Shown: piece by piece, positions 9,497-21,328 of the stretch
Position numbering within the stretch: the stretch's first letter is position 1
Layout: the number at the start of each line of letters is the position of its first letter
From: Phytophthora colocasiae
Taxonomy: Eukaryota > Oomycota > Peronosporomycetes > Peronosporales > Peronosporaceae
Reading direction: 5' to 3'
NCBI GenBank assembly: GCA_018806915.1
Contig: JAGKQI010000088.1
Location: 1,178,001 to 1,242,000 of the forward strand
DNA length: 64,000 nucleotides
The notes under the pieces: generated by a model
Told to the model about the DNA's origin: nothing
Seen by the model: the letters and a program-made list of their open reading frames with translations, nothing else
Database searches by the model: none
Position numbers and translations under genes: made by a program

Positions 9497-11168
9497 ATGG
9501 CAGACGAGCTGCTGTCCGAGTCCGATGGCGCCTTCTACGCCTTCGCGGGCGTCATGCTGGCGCTGTATGTGGTGCCTGCAATGCTCTTTACACTCTACCG
9601 CGTCGTCCGCACGCCTAAAAAGCTGCGATCCCGCGGATTCGCGCTGCATCTGGCGCTCCTCGCAGTTGCGTGCGGTTTGTTGTGGCGCTGCCTCTCGGCT
9701 CTGCAGAGCGTAGACACGTCGGGCGTCTTTGATCCTTATGAGATCCTGGGCGTGAGCGACTCCGCCTCCTCTCGGCAGATCAAGAAGGCTTTCCGTGCGC
9801 TGGGTCGACAATTGCACCCCGACAAGAACCTGCACAACCCGCGCGCTGCGTCTCAGTTCGCACGCGTCACGAAGGCGTACGAGGCACTTACAGACCCACA
9901 GAGCATGGAGAACTACCGGAAGTTCGGCCATCCGGATGGCCGTCAGTCCATGCTCATGAACGTGGCATTTGCCTCGTTGTTCAGTGGCACGAGCGGCAAC
10001 ACCGGCTCCGTGTTTGTACTGCTGTACTTTGGCGTGATCCTGTCGGGCATCGCGTACCTTGTGTACTACCTGCAGAAGCGAGCAGGTCGTAGTGACCGTA
10101 CACAGATCTCACGCGCTACCCACGCGAGCTTTGTGGACGCTTTGACGGAGAAAATGAGTGTGCACGACGTGGTGGAACTGCTCTTGTCCTGTGACGAGAT
10201 GGCTGGACCTGCAGCAGGCATCTTAGACGACGCACGGAATGAGGCCCAACTGCGCTCAAAGACCCACGACAAGCTCGCGAAGAAGATGGAGGCGGCGAAG
10301 GCGCTGCCGAGCGAAGTCATCAATCGTATTCGCAAGCATCCGGACCCCGTAGCACGCGAGAACATGCTGGCGCTGTACCAGTATCTACGTCACGACAAGT
10401 TGCGGGGTGTATCGCGTCCGTCATGGGTGGATCAGAGATTCCAGAAGGTGGTGCTGGAGCTCCCGTTCCTCGTGGATATCTTCGCAACGATGGCTGCTGA
10501 GCAGTTGGTGAAGCGCGCGTACCCTGCCATCCCGTTACTGCGTGCGCTGTCGCTGCTGTCCAGTATCGCACAGGGGAGCTTTGTGCCGGATGAAAGTTCA
10601 TTGCGTGAGCAGAATGAGCGTATTGCTAATGCGGAAGGAAAACTTCCGAAATTGCACTTGGAGGGCACGACGCTTGCTGTTCTGGACGAGCCTAACGTTC
10701 AGCCTGGAGACTGGATCACTCTGCAGACTACTTTTCAACGTCAGCATCTGGAAGCTGGAGAGAAAGCGCCGCTAGCCGCTACAGTCTACGACCACGTTGA
10801 CGCGAGGAGTCCGTTCCGCAAGGAGCACGTATGGTTCCTAGTGATGGACAAGGGGACTGGCCGTCTCTACGCAGCTTGGAAGGTGAGTGTCTTTAGTATT
10901 TATCGATCATGTGTGCTCAATTCTGACAGTTATGCTGTGATACGGTGAATAGTGTCTGGATCTGGCCCAGCAAGTCCCTCAGAAGGCAGGCTTCTTGGGC
11001 CCCGAGTCACCTGGTACGTTGAGTCTGCAACCATTTTTTGCGGGTTAATTACTGATTCCAAGTTTGTAATTCATAGGCAAATACGAGTTCGAAGTGCGCG
11101 TTGTGTGTCCGGCCTATCTGGATGTACAGGCCAAGGTTGCTCTATCGGTTGACGTGGAAAATCGTTAA
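9497..11168 (+). CDS. SEC63: ER translocon protein Sec63
   Basis: Three exons (9497-10882, 10953-11013, 11077-11168; introns of 70 and 63 nt) encode 512 aa. The layout is diagnostic: membrane spans at about 13-34 and 47-66, a lumenal J domain at 79-148 (DPYEILGV, HPD at 107-109), a third span at 171-192, then a cytosolic Sec63 region ending with PGKYEFEVRVVCPAYLDVQ. Sec63 recruits the lumenal Hsp70 (BiP) to the Sec61 channel for post-translational import. The protein stops shortly after the Brl region and lacks the long acidic tail of animal and yeast versions. The ATG at 9497 gives MADELLSESD directly before the first span. The first intron begins GTGAGT right after AAWK. Confidence 0.93.
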
Positions 11169-11265
11169 GAGAATTGAGCTCCTTGTCTTCAATTTGACTT
11201 GCTTCCACTATGCAATGTAACCCTATACCTAATACTGGTGTGCGGTCCACAATGTCTGTTGGCAC

Positions 11266-12072
11266 ATGATGGAGAGCATTTTCCTGCTTGGTCGTCGCTG
11301 TGTACGTGGCAGTGGCGCCGCCTTCCACGCCCCTCAAAGCTCTGTACCATGTCGTCGCCCATCTCCAGTTTTACCAGCTTCTTTCTCTTCCACTGGACGT
11401 GACAAGGAACAGCTACCGAGGGTCGTTTCAGAGCAAACTCTGTTCGAGAACCCGTGGATTCGCTTAAAGCGGATTTTGTTCCTGGACGCCCGAGGCTCCG
11501 AGCGGCATTGGACAGGACTGGAACGTACAACCAGCTACCCAAAGACTTCTGAATCTGTTGCAGAGCCTATAGAAGCTGAGGACCAGGAGAGACAGGAAAT
11601 CTGTGACGCTGTGGTAGTCTTTCCATTCTTGACCAAGCAAGGGGCCCCGACACAAGTTGTTTTGATCCGCCAGTTCCGTCCTCCAGTTGGTCAATGGGTG
11701 CTGGAACTCCCAGCTGGGCTCATTGACCCGAAAGAAGCACCGGAAGTGGCTGCTATGAGGGAACTCAAGGAGGAAACGGGGTACGTCGGCTCGCGCGTGC
11801 TACACATGGGCCCTCCGATGGTGAACGATCAAGGCGTCACCAATGGCAAATGCAGGCTGTTGCTGGTTGAGGTGCGAGAAGAAGATCAATCTGCACAACT
11901 GAGGCAGCAGCTGGAACCCGATGAGATTATTGACGTTGTACGTGCGCCGCTGGAAGGTCTCGTTGACTGGCTGGAAGCTCGCAAAGTACGCGAGAATGAA
12001 GCTATTGACGCCAGGTTGTACTCGTACGCACTCGGTTTGCACACACTGCCCCGCGGACTTGGGAATACTTAG
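11266..12072 (+). CDS. Nudix hydrolase, ADP-sugar pyrophosphatase type
   Basis: One exon of 268 aa. A complete Nudix box lies near residues 155-177: G-x5-E-x7-REL-x-EETGY (GLIDPKEAPEVAAM then RELKEETGY). The flanking LIRQFRPPVGQWVLELPAGL and the following DQGVTNGKCRLLLVEV fit the ADP-ribose/NUDT5-like subgroup, which cleaves ADP-ribose or ADP-sugars to AMP and a sugar phosphate; exact substrate unproven. The first ~45 residues are Arg/Ser/Ala-rich with no acidic residue after Glu3 (LLGRRCVRGSGAAF...SFSSTGRDKEQ), suggesting mitochondrial import. The gene follows SEC63 by 98 bp in the same direction and converges with a J-domain gene 51 bp away. Confidence 0.85.
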   Translation: MMESIFLLGRRCVRGSGAAFHAPQSSVPCRRPSPVLPASFSSTGRDKEQLPRVVSEQTLFENPWIRLKRILFLDARGSERHWTGLERTTSYPKTSESVAEPIEAEDQERQEICDAVVVFPFLTKQGAPTQVVLIRQFRPPVGQWVLELPAGLIDPKEAPEVAAMRELKEETGYVGSRVLHMGPPMVNDQGVTNGKCRLLLVEVREEDQSAQLRQQLEPDEIIDVVRAPLEGLVDWLEARKVRENEAIDARLYSYALGLHTLPRGLGNT

Positions 12073-12122
12073 TGGTAGGCTTTGGTAGCTCAGATTCAAA
12101 TAGATAGTTATTCTCCCGATGC

Positions 12123-12842
12123 TCAACTGATGACGCAGCCCTCTCTCGGTTTGCCTGTATCTCCTTCGGCTTTTGCTTCAGCATCCGCCTGCTCTTCCTC
12201 ATGTTTCTTTAGTCTAGCTTCACGCCGTAAGAAATAACCAGCCGTCCGTCCCATTTTGAAGTGGCGCTGGCGTCGTCGAATGCGTTCCCGTTGTTGTTCG
12301 AGCTTCTCCTCCACCACATTCATTCCGTAATAACGTGGAGGCATTCCGTTGCGTCGAGCTGCTTCTGGTCCATAATGATGCGCAAGCCAAACCTCCTCAT
12401 TGATCCCGTACATCGGACGCGCTCGAAGATCCGGAGCGCCTCCTGTAGTCGCATACGGGTGTTGAGTCATCCCCGATGTGTCGTAGGAGCGAAAGCTTTC
12501 AACTGGGCGGGACGCGTCGTATTCTCGTCGTTTCTGAGAGTCCGAGAGGATGGAATGGGCTTCACTGACATGCTTAAAGCGTTCGGCTTTGGACTCGTCA
12601 TTGCCCGTTACGTCTGGATGGAGGGACTTGGCTGCAATGCATTTTTTTTATTAGAGGATGAACTGTCAGTCGATTAGGAAGAGAAAAGGAACGCACCGAG
12701 CTGGAAATAAGCGGCTTTGATCTCCTTAGACGACGCAGTTCTGGCACATACACAGGTGAGTCAGACCCGCTCAGGCAGTGGAGGGTTAAAACGCATTTAA
12801 CCTGGCGACATTGAGCACGCGGTAGTAGTCTATGGACGCCAT
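12123..12842 (-). CDS. Small J-domain (DnaJ-like) protein
   Basis: Exons 12842-12802, 12740-12697 and 12631-12123 (introns of 61 and 65 nt) give 197 aa. The first three segments join into a J domain at the very N-terminus: MASIDYYRVLNVARTASSKE, IKAAYFQLAKSLHPD (HPD present), then KHVSEAHSILSDSQKRREYD. It has no zinc-finger or C-terminal DnaJ domain, so it is a type III J protein that would stimulate an Hsp70. The C-terminal part has a basic, coiled helix (LEQQRERIRRRQRHFKMG) and ends KPREGCVIS. Localisation is not evident. The first donor (GTTAAA) is weak, so the exon 1 boundary is a little uncertain. Confidence 0.8.
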
Positions 12843-13113
12843 TCTGGATTGGGATGTGAGGCTGACGTCACTGGTATTTTCAATACTGAGCTCGGATTGG
12901 CACGTTCGCCTTTCGTTGATGGCACAAAGTGGTAGAGTAATACATGTACTACCAGACTAGTAGTACCAGTAAGTACTGTACTGTGCTTCGAAGTACATGG
13001 TCTTGTTGTCGTGGTCGTAGTACAAAATCTATCTGGAAATCTATTCCCTAGCTATAGCTATCGCCATCTAGGACAGTCTACGCCTAAGGCAAAAAGAAAA
13101 AAAAATCTGACGT

Positions 13114-15402
13114 CTACTTGTTCTTGGCAGCAAGAGCCTTCTCGTGCTCGGCCATCAGCTTCTCCTGCATGTCACGCATGACAACGCCGTGGGTCTTGTA
13201 CTCCATCGTGAACTCGCCCTTGCCCTGTGTGGACGAACGCAGGTCCGTCGAGAAGCCAAACATGTTCTGCAACGGCACATCGCACTTAACGACCGTGTGC
13301 ATGTCATCAGCGTCGCTGCTGTTGATGAGACCGCGACGGCGATTCACCTCAGCAATGGCAGTACCCTGGAACTCATTCGGCACTTCTACCTCCACAGCCA
13401 TAACAGGCTCAAGAATGCACGGGTCGGCCTTCAGGAATGCCTGGCGGATAGCCAACACCATGGCAGTACGGAAAGCAAGCTCGCTGGAATCCACCGAGTG
13501 CGACTGACCGTCGTTCACCACCACGCGCATACGCTGCACCGGGTGGCCAATGAGCCAACCCTTCTGGATCGCATCATTCACACCCTTCTCACAAGCTGTG
13601 ATGTACTCAGGCGGGATAGCGTTACCGATGATAGCGTTCTCGAACACAACGCCCGAAGTGTTGCCCTCATTGTCCAGCTCTTCCACCTCCTCGTCCGTAA
13701 GAGGCTCGATGTAGCCCACCACACGGGCGTACTGACCAGAGCCACCACTCTGCTTCTTGTGCAGGTAGTTGAACTCGCTGCGCTGGCGGATCGTCTCGCG
13801 GTAGTTCACCTGCGGAGCACCCGTCTCAACGTCGACGTTGTACTCACGCTTCATACGCTCCACGTAGATCTGCAGGTGCAGCTCACCCATTCCACTGATA
13901 ATCGTCTCCTTGCTATCATCATCCACACGCACGCGGAACGTCGGGTCCTCCTTCTGGAAACGGTTAAGTGCCTTGGAGAAGTTGCCAATCTGCTGCTTGT
14001 TCTTGGGGGTAACAGCCAGCGACATCACTGGCTCAGGCACGTGCAGACTCGTCATAGTGAACTTGCCCTGGTTCGTGTCACTGAATGTGTCCATACTGGC
14101 GCATTCCACACCGAACATGGCCACGACCTCACCAGCGCTAACTTCCTCCACTTCCTCCATCTCGTTCGAGTGCATCTTTACCAGACGCGGCACCTTAATA
14201 CGCTTCATGTCGCTCATATTGTAGATGAAGCCACCACGCTTGAGCGTACCAGAGTACACACGCATGTACGTCAGCTGACCGAACTTGCCCTCCTCCAGCT
14301 TGAAAGCCAGAGCAAGCAGAGGCGCTTCCGGTGCGCAAGGCACGCTCACACGAGCCTCAGCCTTGGACTGGTCCAGAGCAAAGTTGTTGACTTCAGGCGG
14401 GCTCGGAAGGTACGAGATGACGCCGTCCAGCATGGGCTGCACACCGCGGTTCTTAAAGGCTGAACCCATCATGACCGGCACGAACTTGTGCGCGATGGTG
14501 GAACGACGGATGGCGTCCTTGAGCTGCTCGACAGTTGGCTCCTCCTCCATCAGGAACAGCTCAGCAATTTCATCATCGACGTCAGCAAGGGCTTCAATGA
14601 GCTCCAGACGCTTCTCCTCAGCCAAAGCGCGAGTCTCAGCAGGGATATCGTCGGTCTCCTCGATCACCTCGCCGCTCTCGCCCTTGTTGCGCAGAGCCTT
14701 CATGGTAAGCAGGTCTACGACACCTTCAAGGTCATTCTCCGCACCAATCGGCACCTGCAGCGCCCAGGCGTTAAGCTTGAGCTGATTGCGCAGGTCGCCA
14801 ATGACCTTCCACGGGTTAGCGCCCATGCGGTCGAGCTTGTTGATGAAGGCGATGCGAGGCACGCCGTACCGCTTCATCTGCTTGTCCACAGTGAGAGACT
14901 GACTCTGCACGCCAGAGACACCACACAGCACGAGCACACCGCCGTCCAACACACGCAGAGCACGCTCCACCTCAATGGTGAAGTCGACGTGACCAGGTGT
15001 GTCAATGATATTGATGTTGGACTCCTTCCAAGAGCAGTAGGTGGCGGCAGACTGGATGGTAATACCCTTCTCACGCTCCAGCTCCATGGAGTCCATCTTG
15101 GCGCCGACACCATCCTTGCCACGCACGTCGTGGATAGCGTTAATGCGGCCAGTGTAGAACAAGATGCGCTCGGTCAGCGTCGTCTTGCCGGAGTCAATGT
15201 GCGCCGAGATACCGATGTTGCGCAGGTTGTCCATGTAGCCATCAGGCACAGTAATACCCTCCGCGAAGGGAGGAACGTCAGCGTCCGACACGGCGGCGCT
15301 GAAGCTTCGAGACAAGAGCGACGACGTGGAGCGCAGACGCAGAGTGGAAGGGGTACTACGACGCAGACCGGAGGCCGCACGGGACAGCTGTAGCCAACGC
15401 AT
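13114..15402 (-). CDS. GFM1: Mitochondrial elongation factor G1
   Basis: A single exon of 762 aa from the first ATG at 15402. An Arg/Ser/Leu-rich presequence ([16 protein letters not shown]..., no acidic residue before ~40) is followed by a full EF-G: P-loop AHIDSGKTT near 67-75, switch segment [11 protein letters not shown]3 DTPGH, G4 NKLD, then the domain IV segment GSGQYARV and a domain V end with [14 protein letters not shown]. This GTPase drives translocation on mitochondrial ribosomes. The usual length for mtEF-G1 is about 750 aa, so it appears complete. The 5' end faces the small membrane-protein gene at 15642, about 240 bp away. Confidence 0.95.
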   Translation of the reverse strand: MRWLQLSRAASGLRRSTPSTLRLRSTSSLLSRSFSAAVSDADVPPFAEGITVPDGYMDNLRNIGISAHIDSGKTTLTERILFYTGRINAIHDVRGKDGVGAKMDSMELEREKGITIQSAATYCSWKESNINIIDTPGHVDFTIEVERALRVLDGGVLVLCGVSGVQSQSLTVDKQMKRYGVPRIAFINKLDRMGANPWKVIGDLRNQLKLNAWALQVPIGAENDLEGVVDLLTMKALRNKGESGEVIEETDDIPAETRALAEEKRLELIEALADVDDEIAELFLMEEEPTVEQLKDAIRRSTIAHKFVPVMMGSAFKNRGVQPMLDGVISYLPSPPEVNNFALDQSKAEARVSVPCAPEAPLLALAFKLEEGKFGQLTYMRVYSGTLKRGGFIYNMSDMKRIKVPRLVKMHSNEMEEVEEVSAGEVVAMFGVECASMDTFSDTNQGKFTMTSLHVPEPVMSLAVTPKNKQQIGNFSKALNRFQKEDPTFRVRVDDDSKETIISGMGELHLQIYVERMKREYNVDVETGAPQVNYRETIRQRSEFNYLHKKQSGGSGQYARVVGYIEPLTDEEVEELDNEGNTSGVVFENAIIGNAIPPEYITACEKGVNDAIQKGWLIGHPVQRMRVVVNDGQSHSVDSSELAFRTAMVLAIRQAFLKADPCILEPVMAVEVEVPNEFQGTAIAEVNRRRGLINSSDADDMHTVVKCDVPLQNMFGFSTDLRSSTQGKGEFTMEYKTHGVVMRDMQEKLMAEHEKALAAKNK

Positions 15403-15641
15403 TCTGGTAATAGACAGAGAGACGGCGCTTGAGCTGGAGATGGCGAGGAGCTCAATGCCCCGTGACCGCCGCACGTTTTTGAGTGGCGGAAACTCACCTC
15501 ATGAATATGATACCGTGTTGAACAGGGTAATCAGAAATACTCAGACGTGGTATCAGATTCGGCCAACGAGGGCCGGTCATTCACACGTCGCTTCAACTTG
15601 GTAGCAGCTACAAGGTGTCGAGGGATATTTGAACAGCAAGA

Positions 15642-15938
15642 ATGAGCTATCAAGCTGTAAAGACTGGCGGTGTGGACATTTGGACAGATCTATTGATCGC
15701 TTGTCTGGTAGTGTTCGTTGTGCTGGCGCCTGCGTTTTTCTTCAAAGCGCCAGCGGATCCAGAGACTGTTCAAAACTCCCCTCCCAAGCGAACTTCTGTC
15801 TATCGCCATAAGGACAATGAAATGACAGTGAAAAGACGCCGAGCAGACGTACAACAGCGACTGAGTGGGAGTCGAGTGTCCGAGGTTGTCCCCAAGCACA
15901 GCACAAGCAATGGCACAGCTTCAAAGAAGGTGTTCTGA
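15642..15938 (+). CDS. Small single-span membrane protein, 98 aa
   Basis: An ATG frame with a hydrophobic segment at about residues 15-34 (WTDLLIACLVVFVVLAPAFFF) followed by a basic, Ser/Lys-rich tail (RRRADVQQRL...SKKVF). No recognised family. The size, single span and basic C-terminal tail suggest a small organelle or ER membrane subunit, but nothing in the sequence identifies which. It is divergent from mtEF-G1, and the 3' flank is AT-rich with an AATAAA-like element (AAATAAAATT near 16090). Confidence 0.6.
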   Translation: MSYQAVKTGGVDIWTDLLIACLVVFVVLAPAFFFKAPADPETVQNSPPKRTSVYRHKDNEMTVKRRRADVQQRLSGSRVSEVVPKHSTSNGTASKKVF

Positions 15939-16173
15939 GCTAAGTGGTGTCCAGTTGATGTGGTACAACAATCGCATGTCTTCTGATGTCAAATTTGGTC
16001 CACATAACTATATATATTATTGCGAACTATTGTATTTGAAGAGTAGATACACATAATAATTGCATCTGTGTCTAAATCTGATGAATATCTAAATAAAATT
16101 AGTATCAACTTATACAGTATCCCAACCATCATCCATCATAGGCAAAACCAAGCAGAAAGCAAGTTGCCGCGAG

Positions 16174-17282
16174 ATGACGAGTGCTGGAAGCGAGACGGAG
16201 GCCAAGCGAGGAGCCTCCACCACTGAGGCAGCATTTGCTGGTGCCGTGTCTGGTGGTGCGTACTACAACTGCAATTTGCTGCATGTATTTACCACCAATT
16301 CTCAGTCTTTTCTGCCCTCTTTTTGTTGTTACCAGGCGTAACACGGCTGGTTGCTGCGCCGCTGGACCTCCTGAAGATCCGATTTCAAGTGCAGCCCACG
16401 CCTGTTGCCGGAGGACATGCCGAGGCCAAGTACGCTAATATGTTGCAGGCGGTGCGGAGTATTTACGCGGAAGAAGGGCTGCGCAGCTTCTGGCGCGGAA
16501 ATCTGGCGGCTTCGGGGCTCTGGGTGGGCTACTCTGCGCTGCAGTTTGCCAGTTATAGAGCACTTACACGCTTCTGGGAACGGAATGGAGATATCTCTGC
16601 GCTGGGTGTTCCCGGTGCATTGGTTAGCGCTGCTAACGGGGCGACAGCGGGAGTCACTGCTACTATTGTCACGTACCCGCTCGACTTCTTCCGCACTGCA
16701 TTCGCAAGCCAGGGAATGCCCAAGACGTTTCCAACGATGCGTAGCTTAATGGTCCACACATGGGAAACACAGGGCGTCCGTGGTTTTTACAGTGGGCTGG
16801 GTGGAGCGATCTTTCAGATTGTACCGTACATGGGGCTCAGTTTTGGCATCTATTCGACATTGAACGGCATGTCTGAGAAGTATCGCAACACGCAAAAGGA
16901 AGGCGACACTGGTGCGTGGATGCCCTTGGCCACAGCGCTGTCGTACGTTGGAAGTGGTGCTGTAGCCGGATTGGTGTCAAAGCTCGCGGTGTATCCGTTA
17001 GATACTGTCAAGAAGCGCATGCAGATGCGCCACGTTCCTCGCTGTGCAACGTACGGTGTTATCCCAATGTACTCCTCGAGTTGGTCGTGCTTTGTCGACG
17101 TGCTGCAACGCGAAGGTGTCCGCGGACTTTACAAGGGAACAGTGCCCAGTCTTCTGAAATCTGTAGTCGTAGCTAGCTCGACTTTTGCGACGTATGAGCT
17201 CACGCTAGAGGTTCTTCGGCACATCTCTATCCGTGAAGACCACGGGGAGGTGGCTGAGGTAAAGGCTCTTGATAGAACGTGA
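16174..17282 (+). CDS. Mitochondrial carrier, thiamine pyrophosphate-like
   Basis: Exons 16174-16255 and 16336-17282 (80-nt intron, GTGCGT..TACCAG) give 342 aa. Three tandem mitochondrial-carrier repeats are clear, each with the P-x-[DE]-x-x-[KR] signature: PLDLLKIRF, PLDFFRTAF and PLDTVKKRM, with repeat-end motifs such as EEGLRSFWRGN and EGVRGLYKG. The overall pattern (AAPLDLLKIRFQVQ, then GTVPSLLKSVVVASSTFATYE) most resembles the SLC25A19/Tpc1 thiamine pyrophosphate carriers of the inner membrane. Substrate assignment is by resemblance only; carriers for CoA or ADP/ATP-Mg are alternatives. Confidence 0.85.
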
Positions 17283-17612
17283 AGCCATGGATGCTGCTTA
17301 TTTATCCAGACCGATACAATTGAGGATACCAAAGTACTCGAGCGTACCGGTGCTCAAGTCTTTCCTGGATCATAGAGAAAACATTTTGTACACACAATCT
17401 TTGCGCTCAGATAAGTTCATTCTGTAGAAGTACGTTATCTGTTCACCATAGTTATAGAGACTCTAGTGAGACGAAGTTCACTCGTAAGAATCGAGAAATT
17501 GAACAACCATTTGCGCTGCAGCAAGAAAAGCTGATATTAAATAGAGCATGTAGCAAAATATCGCATCCGAACAACAAGGCAAGGCAAAGGAATATGATGG
17601 AACGGAGTGCGG
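17283..17612. other. Convergent intergenic region
   Basis: This is AT-rich 3' flanking DNA between the carrier gene and the minus-strand gene ending at 17613. No gene or repeat seen. Confidence 0.5.
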
Positions 17613-18895
17613 TCAGGATGTGGACATCGGCGAAGAGGAGGAGGCGGGTGACGGTGGGGCCACGGCAGTCGAGGTCGTGGCGGACACTACGGCGCCTGGT
17701 CCTTGGTGGTTCTGGTAAAAATCCTCTAGAAAATGCAGTCGCTGGGCATCACCCACAAGTCGCTCCATGGACATCTGCGTTGCACAAAGCAATAGAACAA
17801 ACGTTAGAATTACAGCCTTGAAGTGCGTAGCGGCAGAGCCAACCTACATGTTTGACGTCGTCCAGCACGAATCGGCGAATGGCTTCGGTGTCGCTCAGGT
17901 TAAATACCGCCGCGCCTGACGAGGTGCTGCCGGCTGCTGCAGCTGCCTTGTTCCCGTGGAGACTACTACTATTACTTCGGCTGAGGCTGCTGCGGTTGCT
18001 GTCCATTGAATTCTTTCGGGACAGTGAATGTCGTGGTGAATCCGATCTGCCGGTCAATGAGTCTGAGCGCTTGCGATGGTGCTCGACCGTCTGGATGTTA
18101 CGGGCTACGAAATCTATGGAGGTTGACCGCCTACGTGCGTCTTGGTTCACTCGAGTCGTTGCCGTTGTCGTTGTTGTTGCTGTTCCCACAACCTTTCGTT
18201 GGAAATTCCAAAGGCGGTTTGGCCTGCTAGCTGCGTTTTCGCCCGTGATGCAAGCATGTGACGAAGATGTGCGCTGCATTTTGTGGCGACTGGTATGTCG
18301 AGATCTCTCAAAGTCAGCATGTGAACCAGCAACCCGTGCAGACACAGGAAGTGGCTGCATGAGGTCGACATGTTGCATCTCGTGTGCTGGGAACTGCTGT
18401 ACTTGTTGTTGTTGCTCCAATCGGCGTCGGGATTCTGCAGCAGCAGTGTCGTCGTTGTGTTGGAACACGAGTTCTAACTGGTTGACGCGATCTTGCAATG
18501 CTTCTTTCCAGTTCTCCTCTTCATCGTCGTCCTCTGCCCACTCTTCCATGGACCTTCGCTCCTGTAACCGTTCAAATCATACACAAGAGGTCAGCACAAC
18601 GTCGTCAAGCGTGCATATAACAGCTTGCACTCACCGCAAATTGAAGCCCTGGTGTGTCGTTATTATCCTGCGTAGTTACATCACCATCCAATGTCGCTTC
18701 GTCGCCCCACATAGCTTCGTCGTCGTCGTCCATGGCCAGAACAGCCACTGCAGCGCCAGAATTCCCTGCGCTTGGTGTGTTGCCGTCGTTCTGCTCCAGC
18801 TTCAGCACCTCTTCGTGTCGCTTCTCCTGGTCGCCGAAGATGGAGCGGAACGTGCGGTTAGCGCCAGCTTCTCCAGTCATCGCGATGTCTGCCAT
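17613..18895 (-). CDS. Uncharacterised acidic/Ser-rich protein, 378 aa
   Basis: Exons 18895-18635, 18561-17848 and 17774-17613 with two 73-nt introns, all phase 0. The start MADIAMTGEAGANRTFRSIF leads into an acidic region (MDDDDEAMWGDEA), then RRSMEEWAEDDDEEENWKEA and a likely short coiled coil (LQDRVNQLELVFQHNDD). The middle is disordered and Ser/Arg-rich, with a poly-Thr run and SLSRSNSSSLHGN. The end carries an ordered helix pair, LSDTEAIRRFVLDDVKHMSM then ERLVGDAQRLHFLEDFYQNH, which spans the second intron and is probably the functional core. I do not recognise the family. Confidence 0.6.
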
Positions 18896-20256
18896 CCAGC
18901 GGGTTAATTACTATAAGCGGTTAGGCGCGGGGAGGGAGGTCTTGCGCTTCTCTCTCTTCTTATAACAAACAGCGGAGACGAGAGAAAGGAAGGCGCCGGT
19001 CTAGAAGCGCTGCATGCCTGTCGGGCCCAACGTCCGTCCGTCTGTCTCTGCCTGTTTGAAAGTCTCGAGCGCGAGGCAGGAGCTTCTCACGGAGGCTTCG
19101 GTGAAAATGGCGGACGCAACGGCCCCCTCCGGAGCCGCATTATCCGGAAATACAGTATCCGGATGATCTTTTTGACCAATGATAATAGGGCGGACTAGGG
19201 TTAGGTTCAGTATACAATCATAAAGGTACCGAATAATAGCTACAAAGAGGATCTCTCGTGCAGCGAAATATACTGTCTCAAAGTGTTATTTTGCAGCGCT
19301 TCGTGCAGTCGTGCTTGACCTGTCACCTTGACCTGTGTCAAGGATGGTGAAGGCCATGGCAATCGTGGCCCTGCAGCACTGTGACGCCCTTCTCTATTGC
19401 TGGCAAAGCACACAGCTTGCAGCCTGTCCAACTCCGAGATACACGCTGCATCGTCCGGCATCAAGTTGCTGCTTGCACACCGAGTTTTTAGGGTCCGAGA
19501 CCATCAAGCAAGTGGAAGGTCCCGCTTCAATCGGGCATAAATGGCTGGCTACCGTCGTTCTGGTGGTCACGGGCTGTCATAAGATACTTCGGAGATATTG
19601 CTGTCGCTGGTACCACACTGGAACTCTAGCTGAAAGTCTTGAGGACGACATGTACTTCTAAGCAGAGACAAATCTTAGCATTGCAGTCGACATCTGAAAG
19701 TCACGATGCACATGCATGATAGTTGGTAATGGCTATGGCCTACCGTGTTGCTCGCGTGATCCTAGTTATAGAGTTGAGAGGCACGCTCCTTGCCACGAGT
19801 ACAAGCATTGCACCTGGTCTCTCCTCTACTGCAGCCAAGTTTGCCCAGCCACAAGATCTTTGCCTGCATGTGAGCCGTGCGATCTCGCTTCAATTGGAGT
19901 CCTGTTGCAGATTTCAGTGCACGTGCGTCTTAACGACCGACCATCTTCAACTTCAACTGCTTCAACCATTGTACTAGTGCACATGTAGAATTGAATTGAA
20001 CCGAGCGTCAATATGCTGCTTGTACATGAACCCGCGTGCTCGGCGTTCCAGGCTGCTGTGACTAAGCCTCCGTTCAGTCGTTACCCTTTGTGTGCCGCAC
20101 ATAATGGCGTGAAAAAGATCGGTTTGAGCGCGAGGAGACGCATAACCGCCTTCGCCTTCCACTCGCTGTAGCAGAGCAAACCCTCAACTAACCATCTGTC
20201 TAGTTTCCACTCGATCTACCGCATTTCGAGGCACATAAGAGAGTTAGAGCGAGAGC
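18896..20256. other. 1.36-kb gap without a supported gene
   Basis: Short frames of up to ~108 codons occur on both strands but none has a recognised domain, good start context and splice partner together. A short ATG frame at ~19107 (MADATAPSGAAL) stops after 19 codons. The segment serves at least as 5' flank for the UNC119-like gene. I cannot exclude an undetected small gene. Confidence 0.4.
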
Positions 20257-21035
20257 ATGTCCCGCCAAAGATACACACCCGAAGACGTTCTTGAGCTCGA
20301 AGCGCCGACGGATTGTGCGTAACCTGCCGTTTTAGTGGTCTGACCTAGTATGTTAACCGATTTCATTCTGGTTGTACAGCGTTCCTCTGTCCGCTGAGCG
20401 CCAACAAGTATGGCATTGAGTTTCTGCACTTCTCCATCTCGGACTTCGAGTCGAAACGCAAGATCTTCGAGATCGGCAAGGACCGACCAGGCAAGGCCGT
20501 GCCCAAGATGGACCTCTCGCACGCGCGTGGGGAAGGCGCATACCGCACTATTCGCTATGAATTCTCGGAGGATGTGCTTCGACTGCCAGCCATTGCCACG
20601 GAGCTTGAGTTCTCCGTGGGTCCACATGAAGTGCACAATTTGCGCATGATCGAGCGTCACTACTTCCGTGACGAGATCGTCAAAAGCTACGACTTCAACT
20701 TCGGCTTCTGCATCCCGTCCAGCGTCAACACGTGGGAGGCAATTTACGCGATGCCTCCGCTAGACGATGAGCTCATCAGCGACATGGTGGCTCAGCCCTA
20801 CGCCACAGTCTCCGATAGTTTTTACTTCGTAGGAGATGAACTCATCATGCACAACAAGGCCGAGTACAAATACATCCCTGAGGACACGGCACAGGCCAAG
20901 AAGTCCTACTATAACAGTGATGACGAGGACGACGCTAAGAGCGGAGCCAAAGGCAGACGTGCGGATGAAAAGGGATCAGGCGCCAAAGGATCAGGAAGCG
21001 GTGCCAAGTGGTCCAAGGAGGACGATTATGACTAA
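20257..21035 (+). CDS. UNC119/PDE6D-family lipid-cargo carrier
   Basis: Exons 20257-20314 and 20380-21035 (65-nt intron, GTGCGT..TTGTACAG) give 237 aa. The start MSRQRYTPEDVLELEAPTD matches the PEDVL..L element that precedes the beta-sandwich in UNC119. The core continues through YGIEFLHFSISDFESKRKIF, YRTIRYEFSEDVL, HEVHNLRMIERHYFRDEIVK and FDFNFGFCIPSSVNTWEAIY-type strands, very close to the GMP-PDE delta fold. UNC119 proteins bind myristoylated cargo and release it at cilia or membranes through ARL GTPases; a flagellar role is plausible in zoospores. Unusually, the C-terminus adds ~45 low-complexity residues rich in Gly, Ser, Lys and Asp. Confidence 0.9.
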
Positions 21036-21328
21036 CTTATATCGCTCGCCTTAGCCATGCTGCTCGCTTGTTTCCCGTTGCGATATTGCACGCAAAGTCG
21101 TCTGAATTTTATCGATACGAGTTGAATATCTCACGGCAGGGGAATGATGCTAGCTCCTAACGAGCAGTATTGACGTTAGATCTGAGGTCACCAACGATAA
21201 TAAGCTCCGCTCATTTTTTGGCTGCTTAATTTTCTGGTTTTGTACTTTTTTCCATTTTGCTGACATTTTTTGCTTGTATACTAGTACATTTTGTCACACA
21301 AATACATTCCCGCCAAAAATACAGCAGT

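Noticed and set aside
13144..15393. Long plus-strand frames of 439 and 301 codons opposite mtEF-G1
   Set aside because: They are antisense shadows of a highly conserved GTPase gene, with His/Leu/Val-rich composition typical of such shadows.
15642..15938. Small membrane protein as a named translocase or respiratory subunit
   Set aside because: Size and single span are compatible with many families, and no diagnostic motif supports any one of them.
19335..19661. 108-codon plus-strand frame as a gene
   Set aside because: It has no early ATG, no recognisable domain and Cys/Trp-rich composition with no splice partner.
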